Below are positions 52,529 through 63,588 of a stretch of DNA of 64,000 nt, piece by piece (the first letter of the stretch is position 1; each line of letters starts with the position of its first letter). The notes beneath the pieces were generated by a model. That model was not told the DNA's origin. It saw nothing but the letters and a program-made list of their open reading frames with translations, and did not search any database. Both the position numbers and the translations under genes were made by a program. Origin of the DNA: Utricularia gibba (taxonomy: Eukaryota > Streptophyta > Magnoliopsida > Lamiales > Lentibulariaceae); assembly GCA_002189035.1 (NCBI GenBank), contig NEEC01000004.1, positions 2,046,001 through 2,110,000 on the forward strand. The letters are read 5' to 3'.

Positions 52529-53559
52529 CTTAACTTGGTGATAGCTGTGGGACATCAAAAAATGACAACATCAATTGCTCTGCCACCCAATTTTGACAGC
52601 ACACACTATGTTGTTTGGGCAAAAATGATGAGAAATGACCTCATAAACATCAAGGTCTGGGAGGTCCTCACCACATCTGATGTTCCTACAAGCTCGTTAG
52701 GCATTCCTGTAGAAAGGCAGAAATCAATGGAAGAGGAAGAACGCAATGTGGAGCTGGAATCCACCTTAGATCATGCGCTCGTTGTGCCACTCACAGTAGA
52801 AATCTATAAGAAGTTTCTAAGCTTCGAAATATCAAAAGAATTGTGGATAGCATTGCAAAACACCTACGGCACTATAGCTATCAATAAGGATAGAGAAATC
52901 GATAGACTCTGGCATTCTATTGAAGGACTCAACATCACATACAACATTGCAGATTTATTGACCCAACTTTTAGGCTTTCTTGATAACCTTAAAGCTTTGG
53001 GAGAGCATATTGATGAAAGGTGAATTAAACATAAAATTATTAACTCCTTACTTGTCTCATTTCAAACTCTTCTTAGGATCAGAAATGCGATTCACAGCAC
53101 AAAAAGGAAGCCTTCAAGAAACCGCATTCCAAGCTACCAGTCATCTCAAGGGAATCACAGACAGAAATATTAAAAGAGGGAGCACAAATTCTAGCAAGAG
53201 ATATAGCTATCAACAGAACACCAAGGAAAAAGACTAAGCGTCCTGAGGATTCAGACATAGAGGAGGAAGACCCTTGTACATGCTACAAGAGATTTCATGC
53301 AAATGAATGTTGGTATTACCTTGAAGCAATGTGCAACAACTATCACAAAAATGGCCATATAGTGCGAGTTTGCCCAAGGCGCAAGCATTATGATAATGCA
53401 AAAGCAGCATTAGATAAGTTCATTGTCGAAGAACTATAAAAATTTATGTTTTTTGTAAACATAAATCCAGGATCAAGGGAATCTAAGATAGTTAACATTT
53501 ACATGTTATGTCAAGATACTATATTTTCAGCAATAAAATGGTTGAAATGTAAAGACATC

Positions 53560-53660
53560 TGTTTTTTTTACCCGTTTGAAACCCACGAACCAAACATGGG
53601 TTTATGTCTAAACCCGCACCGCAACTCACCTAAACCCAGCAACCAAATGTGCCCTTAGTG
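53560..53660. mobile_element. Possible MITE-like fragment within the Copia element
   Basis: Between the gag and integrase regions lies a segment whose right end, read on the minus strand, is aagggcacatttggttgctg, a terminal style common in plant MITEs, with repeated aaaccc/gggttt words. A matching left end was not identified. Confidence 0.3.
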
Positions 53661-56600
53661 TTGGGCAACTAGTAGAAAAAAACTTCGAGATTCAATTCAC
53701 AAGAGCACCTGTAAAATCAAAAACCCAGTTGGAACTCTCGTATTGAAAGTCCCGACATTCAATAGAGCTTCTAGGTTGATAAAGAAATTGCTAGAAGTGA
53801 GCCTTATAACAAAGGAAGTCACAGATGCCTGGCACAAACGATTAGGACATGTAAACTATCCAAGGTTGTTGAAGCTATCATCACAATCAAAAGCAGTGCT
53901 TTAAGGACTACCAGTCTTAAAAAGGGGGAATGAAATTTGTAGCACCTAACAAGCTCGAAAAATGCACAAATTATCGTTCAGCCTTGTAATCTATCAAGCA
54001 GCAAAAAAATTTAGAATTAATACATAGTGATGTCTGTGGACCATTGGAAGTGCCTACCTTATCTGAAAATAGATACTTCTTAATTTTTATAGATGACTTT
54101 ACCAGATTTGGTTGAGTATATTTCGTTAAATAGAAATCAAAAGTGTTAGAAAAATTCAACATCATTAAAGTAGCAGTTGAAAATCAAACAAGACAATCTA
54201 TCCATTTTTGCGATCAAATAATAGAGTAAAATACATTCATCATGAGCTAGAAAAATAGTGTGAAGAATATGGAATAACTCATTAATTCACAACGTGATAC
54301 ACCCCGAAACAAAACAGTGATGCTGAAAGAAGAAATAGGACTATCATGGAAATGAGTTTTTGCATGATGTTTGAAAAAAGCATTCTAAAAGTATTCTAGG
54401 GCAAAGCGGTAAACAGTGCTACATATTTGCTAAATCGACTTCCTTCCACTAGACAAAATACATGAAAAATGCCATATGAACTATGGTATAATAGGAAGCC
54501 TAACATCAAGCACTTGAGAATCTTTGGATCATGGTGTCACGTCTACATACCCAACAATTGAGAAGTATACTGACAAAAAAATGCATAGTAGGAGTTCATA
54601 TGGGCTACACAAAAACAAGCAAGGCATATAGAGTTTATGATCCAATCAAGAACAAAATCCTGACCAGTAGACATGTTGTCTTTGACGAGAGCAAGGAGTT
54701 TGACTAGAAGAAGCTCAATCAAAGTAGCATAACAAAAGCTAATACTACAAATGAGTTCATGTTTTTCCCTTCATTTTCTACTTCAGCAAGCATGCAATTC
54801 AGAACAATTGACCCATGGTATTGATATAGGCAACAGAGACTTAGAGATAGAAAGGAATACATATACTCCAGAAGCCTCTAAAAGTGGACATGGTTCAAAC
54901 TGTATGGAAGCAGAAACGCATCAAGCAATCTCAAGAAATTTGGATAGTGGCAATCCAGAATCTGCAATAGAATCAGAAAAGGATAGTTCATTTGAGGAGA
55001 CACAAGAAAATGAAGGCATAGATGACACACCGATATGAGGTTTCCGAAGCTTAACAAATATTCATAATAGGTGTCTTGTAATGCTAGAACCTAATAGTGT
55101 AAATAAAGCATTAACTCACTCTGGTAGGAAAGCAACTATGAAACAAGAACTTGAGCAGATTGAGAAGTTTGATACTTGAAGCTTAGTACCAAAACCCGAA
55201 AACTTTAAGCCTATAGGGGTTAAGTGGGTGTTTTGAACAAAGTTGAATGCAGATGAGACTATAAAAAATTGAAAGCTAGATTGGTATGCAAAGGATATAT
55301 TTAGTGACCTGAAGTTGACTACAAAAAAAGACGTTCGCTCTAGTTGCAAGGTTGGATACAATCAAACTTCTATTAGTCATTGCAACCAGTTAAAGATTGG
55401 AAGTATATCAATTGGATATGAAAGTTGCCTTTTCGAATGGAATCATACAAGAAGACATATATATACAACAACCACTGGGCTTTGAAAAAGGAGAGGAAGA
55501 AAAAGTTTCAAAACTACATAAAGCCCTCTATGACTTAAAACAGTCTCTTAGAGAATGGTACTCAAGAATTAATGATTTTTTCTTATCACAAGGATATCAG
55601 AGAAGTTTGAATGATTTAATATTATATACCCTCAAAAATGAAAAAGGCATGATAGTTATCTTCTTGTATGTAGATGACATATTAATTATCGAAAATTGCA
55701 AGGAGATGGTTGAAACTAAAAAACATCATCTTATGGGCACAATTGAAATGATAGATTTGGGAAAGTTAAGCTATTTTTTGAGCCTAGAAATCAATCATGA
55801 AGAGGATCATATATTCCTATCTCAGCGACGATACACCTTAGATTTCATAGCAAGATATCGGATGAAAAATGCCAAGAAAACCTTAATACACTATTCCTAG
55901 CTTTCAAGATTGAAACACTACAGACCATTGACAGCCTGTGAAACTGAGTACAGAAGCTTAATAGGAAGTTTCATATACCTCACAACAATGTGCCTGAACA
56001 TAACATTTGCTGTAAGTTACTTATACCGATTTCTTTCATCACTTAAACAAGTTCATTTGAATGTTGGAAAACGTATTTTGGAGTATCTGAAAAGCACAAG
56101 TACTTATGAATTAAGGGTGTGTTCTAGAAAACTTTTACGGAGAACTTTTACTTATATGAAAGTAAAAGTTATTTTTTTTCAAAACACCCTTATTTTTAAA
56201 AGTACTTTTATTAGAATTACTTTTGAAATCATACAATAAAAAAAACTTTTACAGAAGTCATAAGGGGTGTGCTTTTCAAGGGTTTGTAAAAACTTCTTTC
56301 CCCAAATCCATCGGCCAACATCACACATCACAGGTATTGAATTAAGGGTAATTTTTCTAGAATGGGGTGATTTTGTAACTAAGGAATTGTCAGTTACGGT
56401 ATGGTGTGGTTTTTTTCTGTTTTCCAAAGTCTTGTTTGCTATTTATCCATATCTCATTAAAAAAAAAATGGAGCGATTTTTTTCAGTTGAATTCTTTGAA
56501 GAAAATTTACCCTTGTACATTGCCTAAAATGAGCTCAATTGATGTCCACTTTTTCAATGGAATTAATCCATTTTTCTGTTTGTTGTTTCACCTTTGTACA

Positions 56601-56907
56601 TGCTCTGTGATTAACTGTCTTGGGTCTGTGAACCGTAGGTTACCTTCCATTAATCCTTAACAATTGAAAAAAGTACACTTTAATGTATATTTATTTATGG
56701 TGTAGAGACATGCCTCTCCGGGAAGCTTTCAACCCTACCATTTCATTGAATATAGACCCCATTAATTGTGGTTCTTATCTTTTGTTATGTCATCTCATTT
56801 CTCTTTGCAACCTTCTCGGTTCCTCAACTACCTGTTTCTATTTTTATTTTGTTGCTGAAAATTTATAGCATGCTATTAATTATTGTGTATTATTATTGCA
56901 AGTTTTT

Positions 56908-58111
56908 ATGGAGGGAACAAATGATAAAGGGAAAAACAGGTCTGCACCAAGTGCCAATACTCAAAAGAAACATGCAACTAAAAAATACACCAGGGATTTA
57001 CGTAGTATGGAAATCTACCTTCGACTTGCTATAGAGGAGATTGAAAAAGGAAATTTTTGAAACTCATCATTCAACAAGGAAGGATGGGATAATCTACTGA
57101 AAGGATTAAACAATGAATTGTGCTACCAATTCGATATGAAGCAACTGAGGAATAGATGGAATACTTTTCGAGAGCATTGGTCATTGTACAAGAGATTGAG
57201 TAATATGACAGGTGTAGGATGGAATGAGGATGGTTGGACTATTAAAATGGATGAGGAGTGGTAGGAACTTCGAATTGAGGTTAGCATTTAAGTTTTTTTG
57301 TATATTTGTTAAAAATGAAATGGTTTGTTATGTTTATTTGGTGCTTTAAAATTCATTCTTGATAGTTTTCTAAATATGATGATGTATTATTGATTGTTTT
57401 ATTGAGTACTGTATTATCTTTTTTTCTTTATATGACATTATTGATATTTTCTAAATATGAAGATGTATCATGGTAGGAAAACTCAAAGGCGATTTTAAGG
57501 GTACACCGCCACTGCTGCCTTCAATGATGGAAAATGTTTTTGATTCTATGGTTGGATATGCTCCGGAGCGCTATATACCAAATGCAGGTTTAAGACGGGT
57601 TGAGGAAGATGGAAGTGGTGACTCAATAGATAATGGGTTAGCAAACACTTCATCATTAGATGCTTTACAATCAGATCAACTAATTGGATCAGATTTTTTA
57701 AGTGATACCCCTACGCCTCCAGCTCCACCATCAACTCAAAAGAAGCATAAGGCTCATTGTAGAAATAGTGATCGTATAGCTGAAGCTTCAGAGCGATGGG
57801 TGAAGGCATCTGAGATGGTATCTGCGGTTGCAAACAGAAAGGAAACATACTCCATTGCAAAGTGTATAAAAGAGTTGAAGACTACCCCAAATATTGTTCA
57901 AGGAAGTGAGTTATGGCTTCGAGCTTTGGATTTGTTTCACCGACCGAGCAATAGGGAAATTTTCCTTTCAATTGATGATAATGAGGACCGCTACACTTGG
58001 ATTGTACATGCATCTTCCAAGACTGCTGGTAGCACTTCCTCATTTTCACCTGGTGTTGCTCGCTCAGATCAAAATGATTCAGGAAGTAGATTTGATCAGT
58101 TTTTCTATTAG
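56908..58111 (+). pseudogene. Harbinger MYB/SANT-like accessory protein gene, broken
   Basis: Harbinger elements need a MYB-like partner for transposase import and DNA binding. From the ATG at 56908 the frame reads a Lys-rich start, then the Myb/SANT-like (trihelix-type) domain with FNKEGWDNLLKGLNNEL, RNRWNTFREHWSLYKRL and GVGWNEDGWTI. Two in-frame stops break it, TGA at 57058-57060 and TAG at 57262-57264. After an intron-like gap a second frame (57470-58111, 213 codons) carries a Ser/Pro linker and an Ala/Lys-rich helical C-terminus. The exact splice sites were not resolved. Confidence 0.75.
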
Positions 58112-58230
58112 ATGTCATTTCTTCATTAGAATGTGTGCTAATTTTCCATTAGAACATTGCAAGCTTTCCCATTATCTTGTTCTTTTGTATTTGAAAGACA
58201 ATGCTTATGGAATTATATTCCTTGGCTCAA

Positions 58231-58540
58231 GTGATGTTGTATGTGCACAAGGGCGTGGTTTAATTAGCGTTCGACCCTTAGGAAGCATTTGGGTCGAGTG
58301 CATATTCCTTTTTTTTAAATTATACTTAGCGTTCGATCCTTAAGAGCCATTTAGCTCGAGTGCTGTTGCCAAGGCCACAAGGGCGTGGTTTAATTAGCGT
58401 TCAACCCTCAGGAAGCATATGGGTCGAGTGCATATTCCTTTTTTTTTTAAATTATACTTAGCGTTCGATCCTTAAGAGCCATTTAGCTCGAGTGCTGTTG
58501 TATGTGCACAAGGGCATGGTTTATGCATAAACGACGCTCT
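58231..58540 (+). repeat. 130-bp tandem repeat, about two and a half copies, inside the Harbinger element
   Basis: The word caagggcgtggttt begins units at about 58248 and 58378, and a diverged third (gcatggtt) at about 58509, a period of 130-131 bp. Each unit contains agcgttcgatccttaag, gccatttagctcgagtgc and a T-run ending in aaattatacttag. It lies between the MYB-like and transposase genes. Confidence 0.9.
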
Positions 58541-58684
58541 TGTGGCCTTGGCAGGCGTTAGATCTAATTTTTAATATGTTAATAGAATTGTATTTTTTTA
58601 ATACATTAATCAAGACGTATGTATTAAAATATATTTTTTGGTAAACATTTGCAAAATAGCATTCGACCCAGAACCGACCAATGA

Positions 58685-58996
58685 ACATCTCTATTTTTTT
58701 ATTTCTACATTCATTTTCAACTACATGATATCAAGATTTTTTTTTTCATTCATTATTAATCACATAATATCTAGATTTTTTTATTTCTACATTCATTTTC
58801 AATCACATAATATGTAGATTTTTTTAATTCTACATTCATTTTAACCACATAATATCTAGATTTTTTTTTACATTCATTGTTAACGACATGATATCTAGAT
58901 TTTTTTTATTTCTACACTCATTTTCAACCACATAATATGTAAATTTTTGATGAATTTATTTATTCATTTATAATTACATTATATCTAGATTTTTTT
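58685..58996 (+). repeat. AT-rich tandem array of about 40-bp units inside the Harbinger element
   Basis: Around seven degenerate copies of a unit of form ctacattcattttcaa / ccacataatatctag / attttttt, directly upstream of the transposase gene. Unit length varies through the T-runs. Confidence 0.85.
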
Positions 58997-59074
58997 TTAT
59001 AAAAGGATGTAAAGGTGCTCCATATCAAAAGTCTTCATCTACGAATTCAATTTGTCTACACTCTCTTTTGTTTT

Positions 59075-60436
59075 ATGGCATCATCTTCAAATCCAGCATT
59101 TTATGGAGATAGTGATCATGACACACATCACAGCAAAGAAGAAAAGGAAATGGATGAAGATGATAGTGAAGCAGAAATGCAAACACTCAAAGACCAGATA
59201 TCTTTTCTAGAGCAAGGAAGTGACTTCTTCAACTCCATACATAGGTATCATGATCAATACTTGGAAAAAAAAACTAATCCATGATCGTCCAGTCTCAGGA
59301 TGGGCTTTATTGCTGAATATGTTGAATGGAGCTGATATACGAGCATATCAAGATCTTCGTATGAAACCAATGGTATTCTATCAATTTTGTGCATTATTGG
59401 TGGATGCATTTGGACTCAAGAAGAGGCATCATATCACAGTAGAGGAAGAGGTGGCAATTTTTTTGAAGTCTGTTGGTACACGAATGGGAAATCGTGCTTT
59501 ACAAGAAATTTTTCACAGGGGAGCTGACACAATTAGCAATTCATTCCATAATGTTCTCAAAGCATGTTGTCGCATGGCATCTATTTGGGTAAAACTAGGA
59601 AGAGATCACACACAAGTTCCCGCATATATTAGGAACAAACCTCGTTATTTTCCATTTTTTCAAGGTTGTCTTGGAGCCATAGATGGAACTCATATAAAAG
59701 CATGTGTTCCGATTGAAGAAAGAGTGCGCTACATTGGACGAAAAGGGGTTCCTACTCAAAACATTTTAGCAGTTTGTGATTTCAATATGCGGTTCATTTT
59801 TGTTGGTACAGGATATGAAGGAATCACACATGATAGTAGGATGCTAAAAGAATGTTTACGTAATGATGAAGATGAGTTTCCACATCCATCACCAGGTACT
59901 TCAATTTGAATCAAGCACTTCATACTGTCATATTTCATACAATCTTACTTGTCTAACTTTGTGATCAAAGGAAAATATTACTTAGTTGATGCTGGTTTTT
60001 CCAACATAAATGGTTATATGGCACCATATCGTAGAACGCGCTACCACTTACCAGAATTTCAATGCTCAAGACGTGGATATACTCGGCCTGAAGAGTTGTT
60101 CAACCATAGACATTCATCACTACGTTCAGTCATTGAAAGATCATTTGGTGTGTGGAAAAACGTTTTCACATTATGAATGACATGCCTTACAACCTGAAGC
60201 TATGCCATCAACTGCGTTTGGTTGTTGCAACTATGGCTATTCATAATTTTCTTCGGCAAGCCAATTCAGAAGATGATGGGTGTGATCTGAGTGAATACAA
60301 TGATCCAAATCCATTATCTGAAATTGATGAAGATCCAATCGAAGAAAATGAAGACACTACACAAAGAAATTCAATAGAAACCATTCATGATGCAATTTGT
60401 AATCAACTTTGGAGAGCTCAACATATGAGAGTGTAA
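59075..60436 (+). pseudogene. PIF/Harbinger DDE transposase gene, two frameshifts
   Basis: The start MASSSNPAFYG at 59075 is followed by an acidic, coiled-coil-like N-terminus. The frame shifts by one in an A-run (about 59264-59272). It then continues through helix-turn-helix-like sequence (HHITVEEEVAIFLKSVGT, NRALQEIFHRGADTIS) into the DDE_Tnp_4 catalytic core: CLGAIDGTHIKA (first D), then LVDAGF after a 75-bp intron (59896-59970), and VIERSFGVWK (E). A second one-base shift follows in an A-run near 60158, and the frame ends at 60436. All three catalytic residues are present. Both defects are single-base changes in homopolymers. Confidence 0.85.
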
Positions 60437-60889
60437 TAATTATGTTGCTTTCAACTTTGTTTGCATTTTAAATATTCTAATCTAATGAATCATTATTTTG
60501 AATATAATGAATTAAAGATAATGAATATTATCTACATTTAAAAATTTAGTTCAAAAGTAAAAATTTGTTCAGAACACTACAATCTGTTTTTGTTTTTGCT
60601 AACTTTACTTCTACTTTTGAAAAGTATTTGTACAAAAGTAAAAGTATATTATAAAAGTTTTGTAGAACACATCCTAAAATACGCAAAGGGAGAATCATTA
60701 GAACTAAAGGGGTTTTGCAATAGTGATTATGCTGGAGATAAAACTGATAGAAAATCTACCTTTGGCTATATATTTCTTCTTTCGAAAACAGCAAGTGGCC
60801 ACACAATTCTCATCTAAAGCAGAATACATCTAAGCTACTGTATCATCAAATCAATCTATTCGGATTAGAAAACTTAAGAAATATCCATC

Positions 60890-60992
60890 TGATATGCCTA
60901 GCACTTGTATAGAAAATCAACCCTAATGCCCCAGAAACCAACTTGAGAGATGCTAAGGAAAAAGGAGGAGCTTTGGGCCTATGGCCTATACC
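60890..60992 (+). mobile_element. Truncated 3' LTR of the Copia element
   Basis: Matches the first about 100 bp of the LTR at 52130 (aatcaaccctaatgcccc, ggaggagctt, ggcctatggcc) with about 10-15% differences. It then stops at tatacca, where antisense Copia sequence begins, so another element truncated or entered it. Confidence 0.75.
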
Positions 60993-62960
60993 AACACTTA
61001 TGTTGGATCTCTATTTAACACCATTTTCCTTTTTGTTGGATCTCATATTCACTATGCCTTGGTCACTTCACTATACCCCATGACAACACTTATTTCACTC
61101 TTCTTATCCAATTTTTTTCTCAAAGCTTCAAGTATGTGTTTGAAATAGGTGCATCTATAGACCCTAAGACGGTTCATTATAGGTATTCTTCCTATCCACA
61201 ATTCATTAGGGATTTTATATTCAATTATGCCCCTTATAGGTAAGCAATTTAAAAATTAGATAACTATATTTACCGTTTCTCCTCAAAATATTTCAAGCAA
61301 GTTCCCTTGAAACAGTAGACATTGTGCACCATGTCCAAAAAAGTACGGTTTATTCTCTCACATGTCCTATTATGCTATGGAGTATAAGGTATGGTGAATT
61401 ATTGCACTATACCCAATTTTTCACATAGCTCCATTATTTCATACGAAATATATTCTCCTCCACTGCTTGATCAAAGAAATTTGATTATGTGTCCACTTTT
61501 AGTTTATTTAAGAGAAAGTTGATTGTGGGGATCAAATCTTATATGCCAGAGTATCATATTTTGCTTATTTTGCGCTGATAAGCATATCTCATGTAAATTT
61601 GGTTTCTCTCTCAAGAAGTTTATACAGAACACTTGGTTTATCATGGAATTTCTAACACTTTATTTCTTGTAGGATCTGCGATAATACACATGCAATTAGT
61701 GAAAATATCTCAAATTGTTTACTTACAAACTATCCAAGCTTGAGTTGATTATGTGAGGCTGTTAGCATGTAGAAAACATATGTGATGGTTATATTTTTGC
61801 TGGTTGTCTTCAATCTAATGTTTTCTTTTTTCGAGAGCTTGTATTGAGGTTTCATTTGCTATCTCAATTTTCTTTCCTATCAAAGGTGAATAGTTTTCAA
61901 AGATTGAAAGATTGTTGGATATGTGATTTGATGAACCATTGTCTAAGAGTCACATTAGCTTCTCATTGAAATATGTTGTTGTTGTTCAGATTGTATGTTT
62001 CCTTGAAAACATGTTGATATAGTGTGAATATGTTTCATTCTCATTCATATGCTTAAAGAATATATTTTCCAAAGCTTTGGCAAGCATCTCTACATCAAGC
62101 CTCACATTTAGACTCTCATTTTGTCTAGATAATTGCTTATGAACTTGAGTGATTACATCTTTTTCAAATTGCAATCTTGTGCTTAAAGAACCACAAAATC
62201 ATTTTGGATTCCACAAGCAATACTCAGGAAGGTAAAAATTTGAAATCTTGCATATTGGGTATAAGGCCAAGAGCCTAGTGATGGTTACGCATCCCACATT
62301 GGTTACAGAGGATGTGCTTAAATAGAGAGACCTCTCCTAATCTTGCATGAGGCCTTCCCCCAAGAAGGAGAGAACATAAAACTATGAGTGTTGGGTGCCC
62401 AAAGCGGACAATATCACGCAAGGCGAGTGAGGGTCGTGACATTGGGCATGAGGGAAAACTGTTATCTTTTTCTTTGAACTTGTTTTCAACTCTAAGTGCA
62501 GGTGGCTTGTAGACTCTTTTGTGTTGTTTATCTCCATTCTTGGAACTAAAGGTTATTGTATTGAATGCTTTTTCTTTGACATCTAGAGGCTTGTTATGCA
62601 ATCCAAATGCTTTAATTCACAACCTTCAATTTTTATTAGCTCAACAAGAAACTGGACAAGATCTCCTAATGTCAATTGAAGGTTGTTGAGAGCACTCCAT
62701 TAGTGAGAAATCTATGTAGCTTAGTTCTTAACATTATCCATGCCTCCTTTGGAGTTTCAAAATCTTGGATAACCTCATATGCCTCTCACATAATGGCAGC
62801 ATCAAAGATGGCATAAACTTTTCTTTCTTTTGTTTTGTAGTTTTTTGAGGATTACAACATCAATAGTTCTTCTTCAAAAAGTAATCCCATAAATCTTGAT
62901 GTTGTTGAATTTTGATGAGATAATTCGAATGTTTCCTTTGAGACTATGCAAAGTAGATGA
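60993..62960 (-). mobile_element. Second decayed Copia fragment, antisense
   Basis: Read on the minus strand, gag sequence (UBN2-like: FETPKEAWIMLRTKLHRFL at about 62700-62760; RLDVEMLAKALENIFF at about 62040-62100) is followed toward lower coordinates by broken integrase-like sequence (61000-61600, with pieces resembling the VERKNR and LLN regions). Stops are frequent. No LTRs were located. Confidence 0.6.
62279..62441 (+). mobile_element. TRIM-like short LTR inside the antisense Copia gag
   Basis: About 160 bp with the hallmark words of a widespread plant short LTR: atcccacattggtta near the start and gcccaaagcggacaatatc near the end, with a TG start at 62279 and a CA-type end at 62441. It interrupts the antisense gag frame before its CNQC-like part. 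A clean target duplication was not found. Confidence 0.55.
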
Positions 62961-63034
62961 ACTCTACCTTAAGCAACAACACAAAGAAGAAGATGGAGAA
63001 AAAAAAAGAAAAAATTGAGCAAATATGAATGATT

Positions 63035-63189
63035 GGACCTTATGAAACATGTGAAATAATATTGATGAAAAAATAGAATGGCCTACACGAGTAAGGGCCC
63101 ACTGATAGTACATGAAGTAAAGTTGCAATCTAAACGGTTATTTTCCTTACCATTGATAATACATGGACCTTATGAAGCATATGAAATAA
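63035..63189. repeat. Spaced direct repeat (130-bp period)
   Basis: ggaccttatgaaacatgtga at 63035 and ggaccttatgaagcatatga at 63165 are near-identical words in AT-rich sequence just upstream of a Copia gag start. Confidence 0.75.
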
Positions 63190-63252
63190 AGTGCTCACTT
63201 TCTTGAGTAAAAACATCATACAACATTTCTGAATCTTTATAAAAGCTCAACA

Positions 63253-63588
63253 TTGACAAACATCAAAACATCTCTTGTGGTTTTCCGTTTTTGCAAGATC
63301 AAAATGGCAAAAAACAGCTCCAACACACTCTTACCTCGTGTATTTGATGCTCAAAATTATACAAAATGGGCAGCTAAGATGACAAATCATATGAAAATGC
63401 TCAAACTTTGGGAGGTTTTCACTTTGGGATCAACCTTCGCTCACTTTTATGCTATTGCTAGTCCCAAATGAGAAGAAAAGAAACTTTAGACTCATAGTAT
63501 GCTCGATGCAACAATTGATGGGAAAGCTCATGACCATATTATCACCTGCACTTCACCAAACGAAGCAGGGAGTGTACTAGTTGAAGAA
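63253..63588 (+). mobile_element. Copia gag 5' fragment
   Basis: From MAKNSSN at 63304 the frame shows the Copia gag N-terminal pattern, LPRVFDAQNYTKWAAKM followed by LKLWEV. It breaks at a stop near 63471, continues in decayed form to about 63588 (HDHIITCTSPNEAGSVLVEE), then is cut off by LTR-like sequence. Confidence 0.65.

Larger units (their letters stand above)
56115..60674 (+). mobile_element. PIF/Harbinger DNA transposon (4.56 kb)
   Basis: Terminal inverted repeats: left gggtgtgttctagaaaactt at 56115; right, read inward on the minus strand, ggatgtgttctacaaaactt ending at 60674. Both ends are flanked by TAA (56112-56114 and 60675-60677), the family's 3-bp target duplication. Removing the element plus one TAA leaves the host Copia RNase H frame continuous, which confirms the boundaries. 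The interior carries a MYB-like gene and a DDE transposase gene, the standard two-gene PIF/Harbinger layout, plus two tandem arrays. Subterminal repeats of acttttac/gtaaaagt type occur at both ends. Confidence 0.92.
52130..60992 (+). mobile_element. Decayed Copia retrotransposon interrupted by a Harbinger element
   Basis: Order: 5' LTR, gag (52535-53023, then degraded, with an altered zinc knuckle of CNNYHKNGHIVRVC type at about 53330), GAG-pre-integrase (WHKRLGHVNYPRLLKL at about 53830), integrase with many stops (53900-54700), a reverse transcriptase frame at 55397-55900 with YVDD at about 55666 and LDMKVAF, and RNase H split at 56114/60675. The RNase H block DSDYAG-type (CNSDYAGDKTDRKS) follows the insertion. 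A truncated 3' LTR starts at 60890. Without the insert the element is about 4.3 kb. Numerous stops make it inactive. Confidence 0.85.

Noticed and set aside
58231-58996. CRISPR-like repeat array
   Set aside because: The repeats are contiguous tandem units without unique spacers, inside a plant transposon in a nuclear genome.
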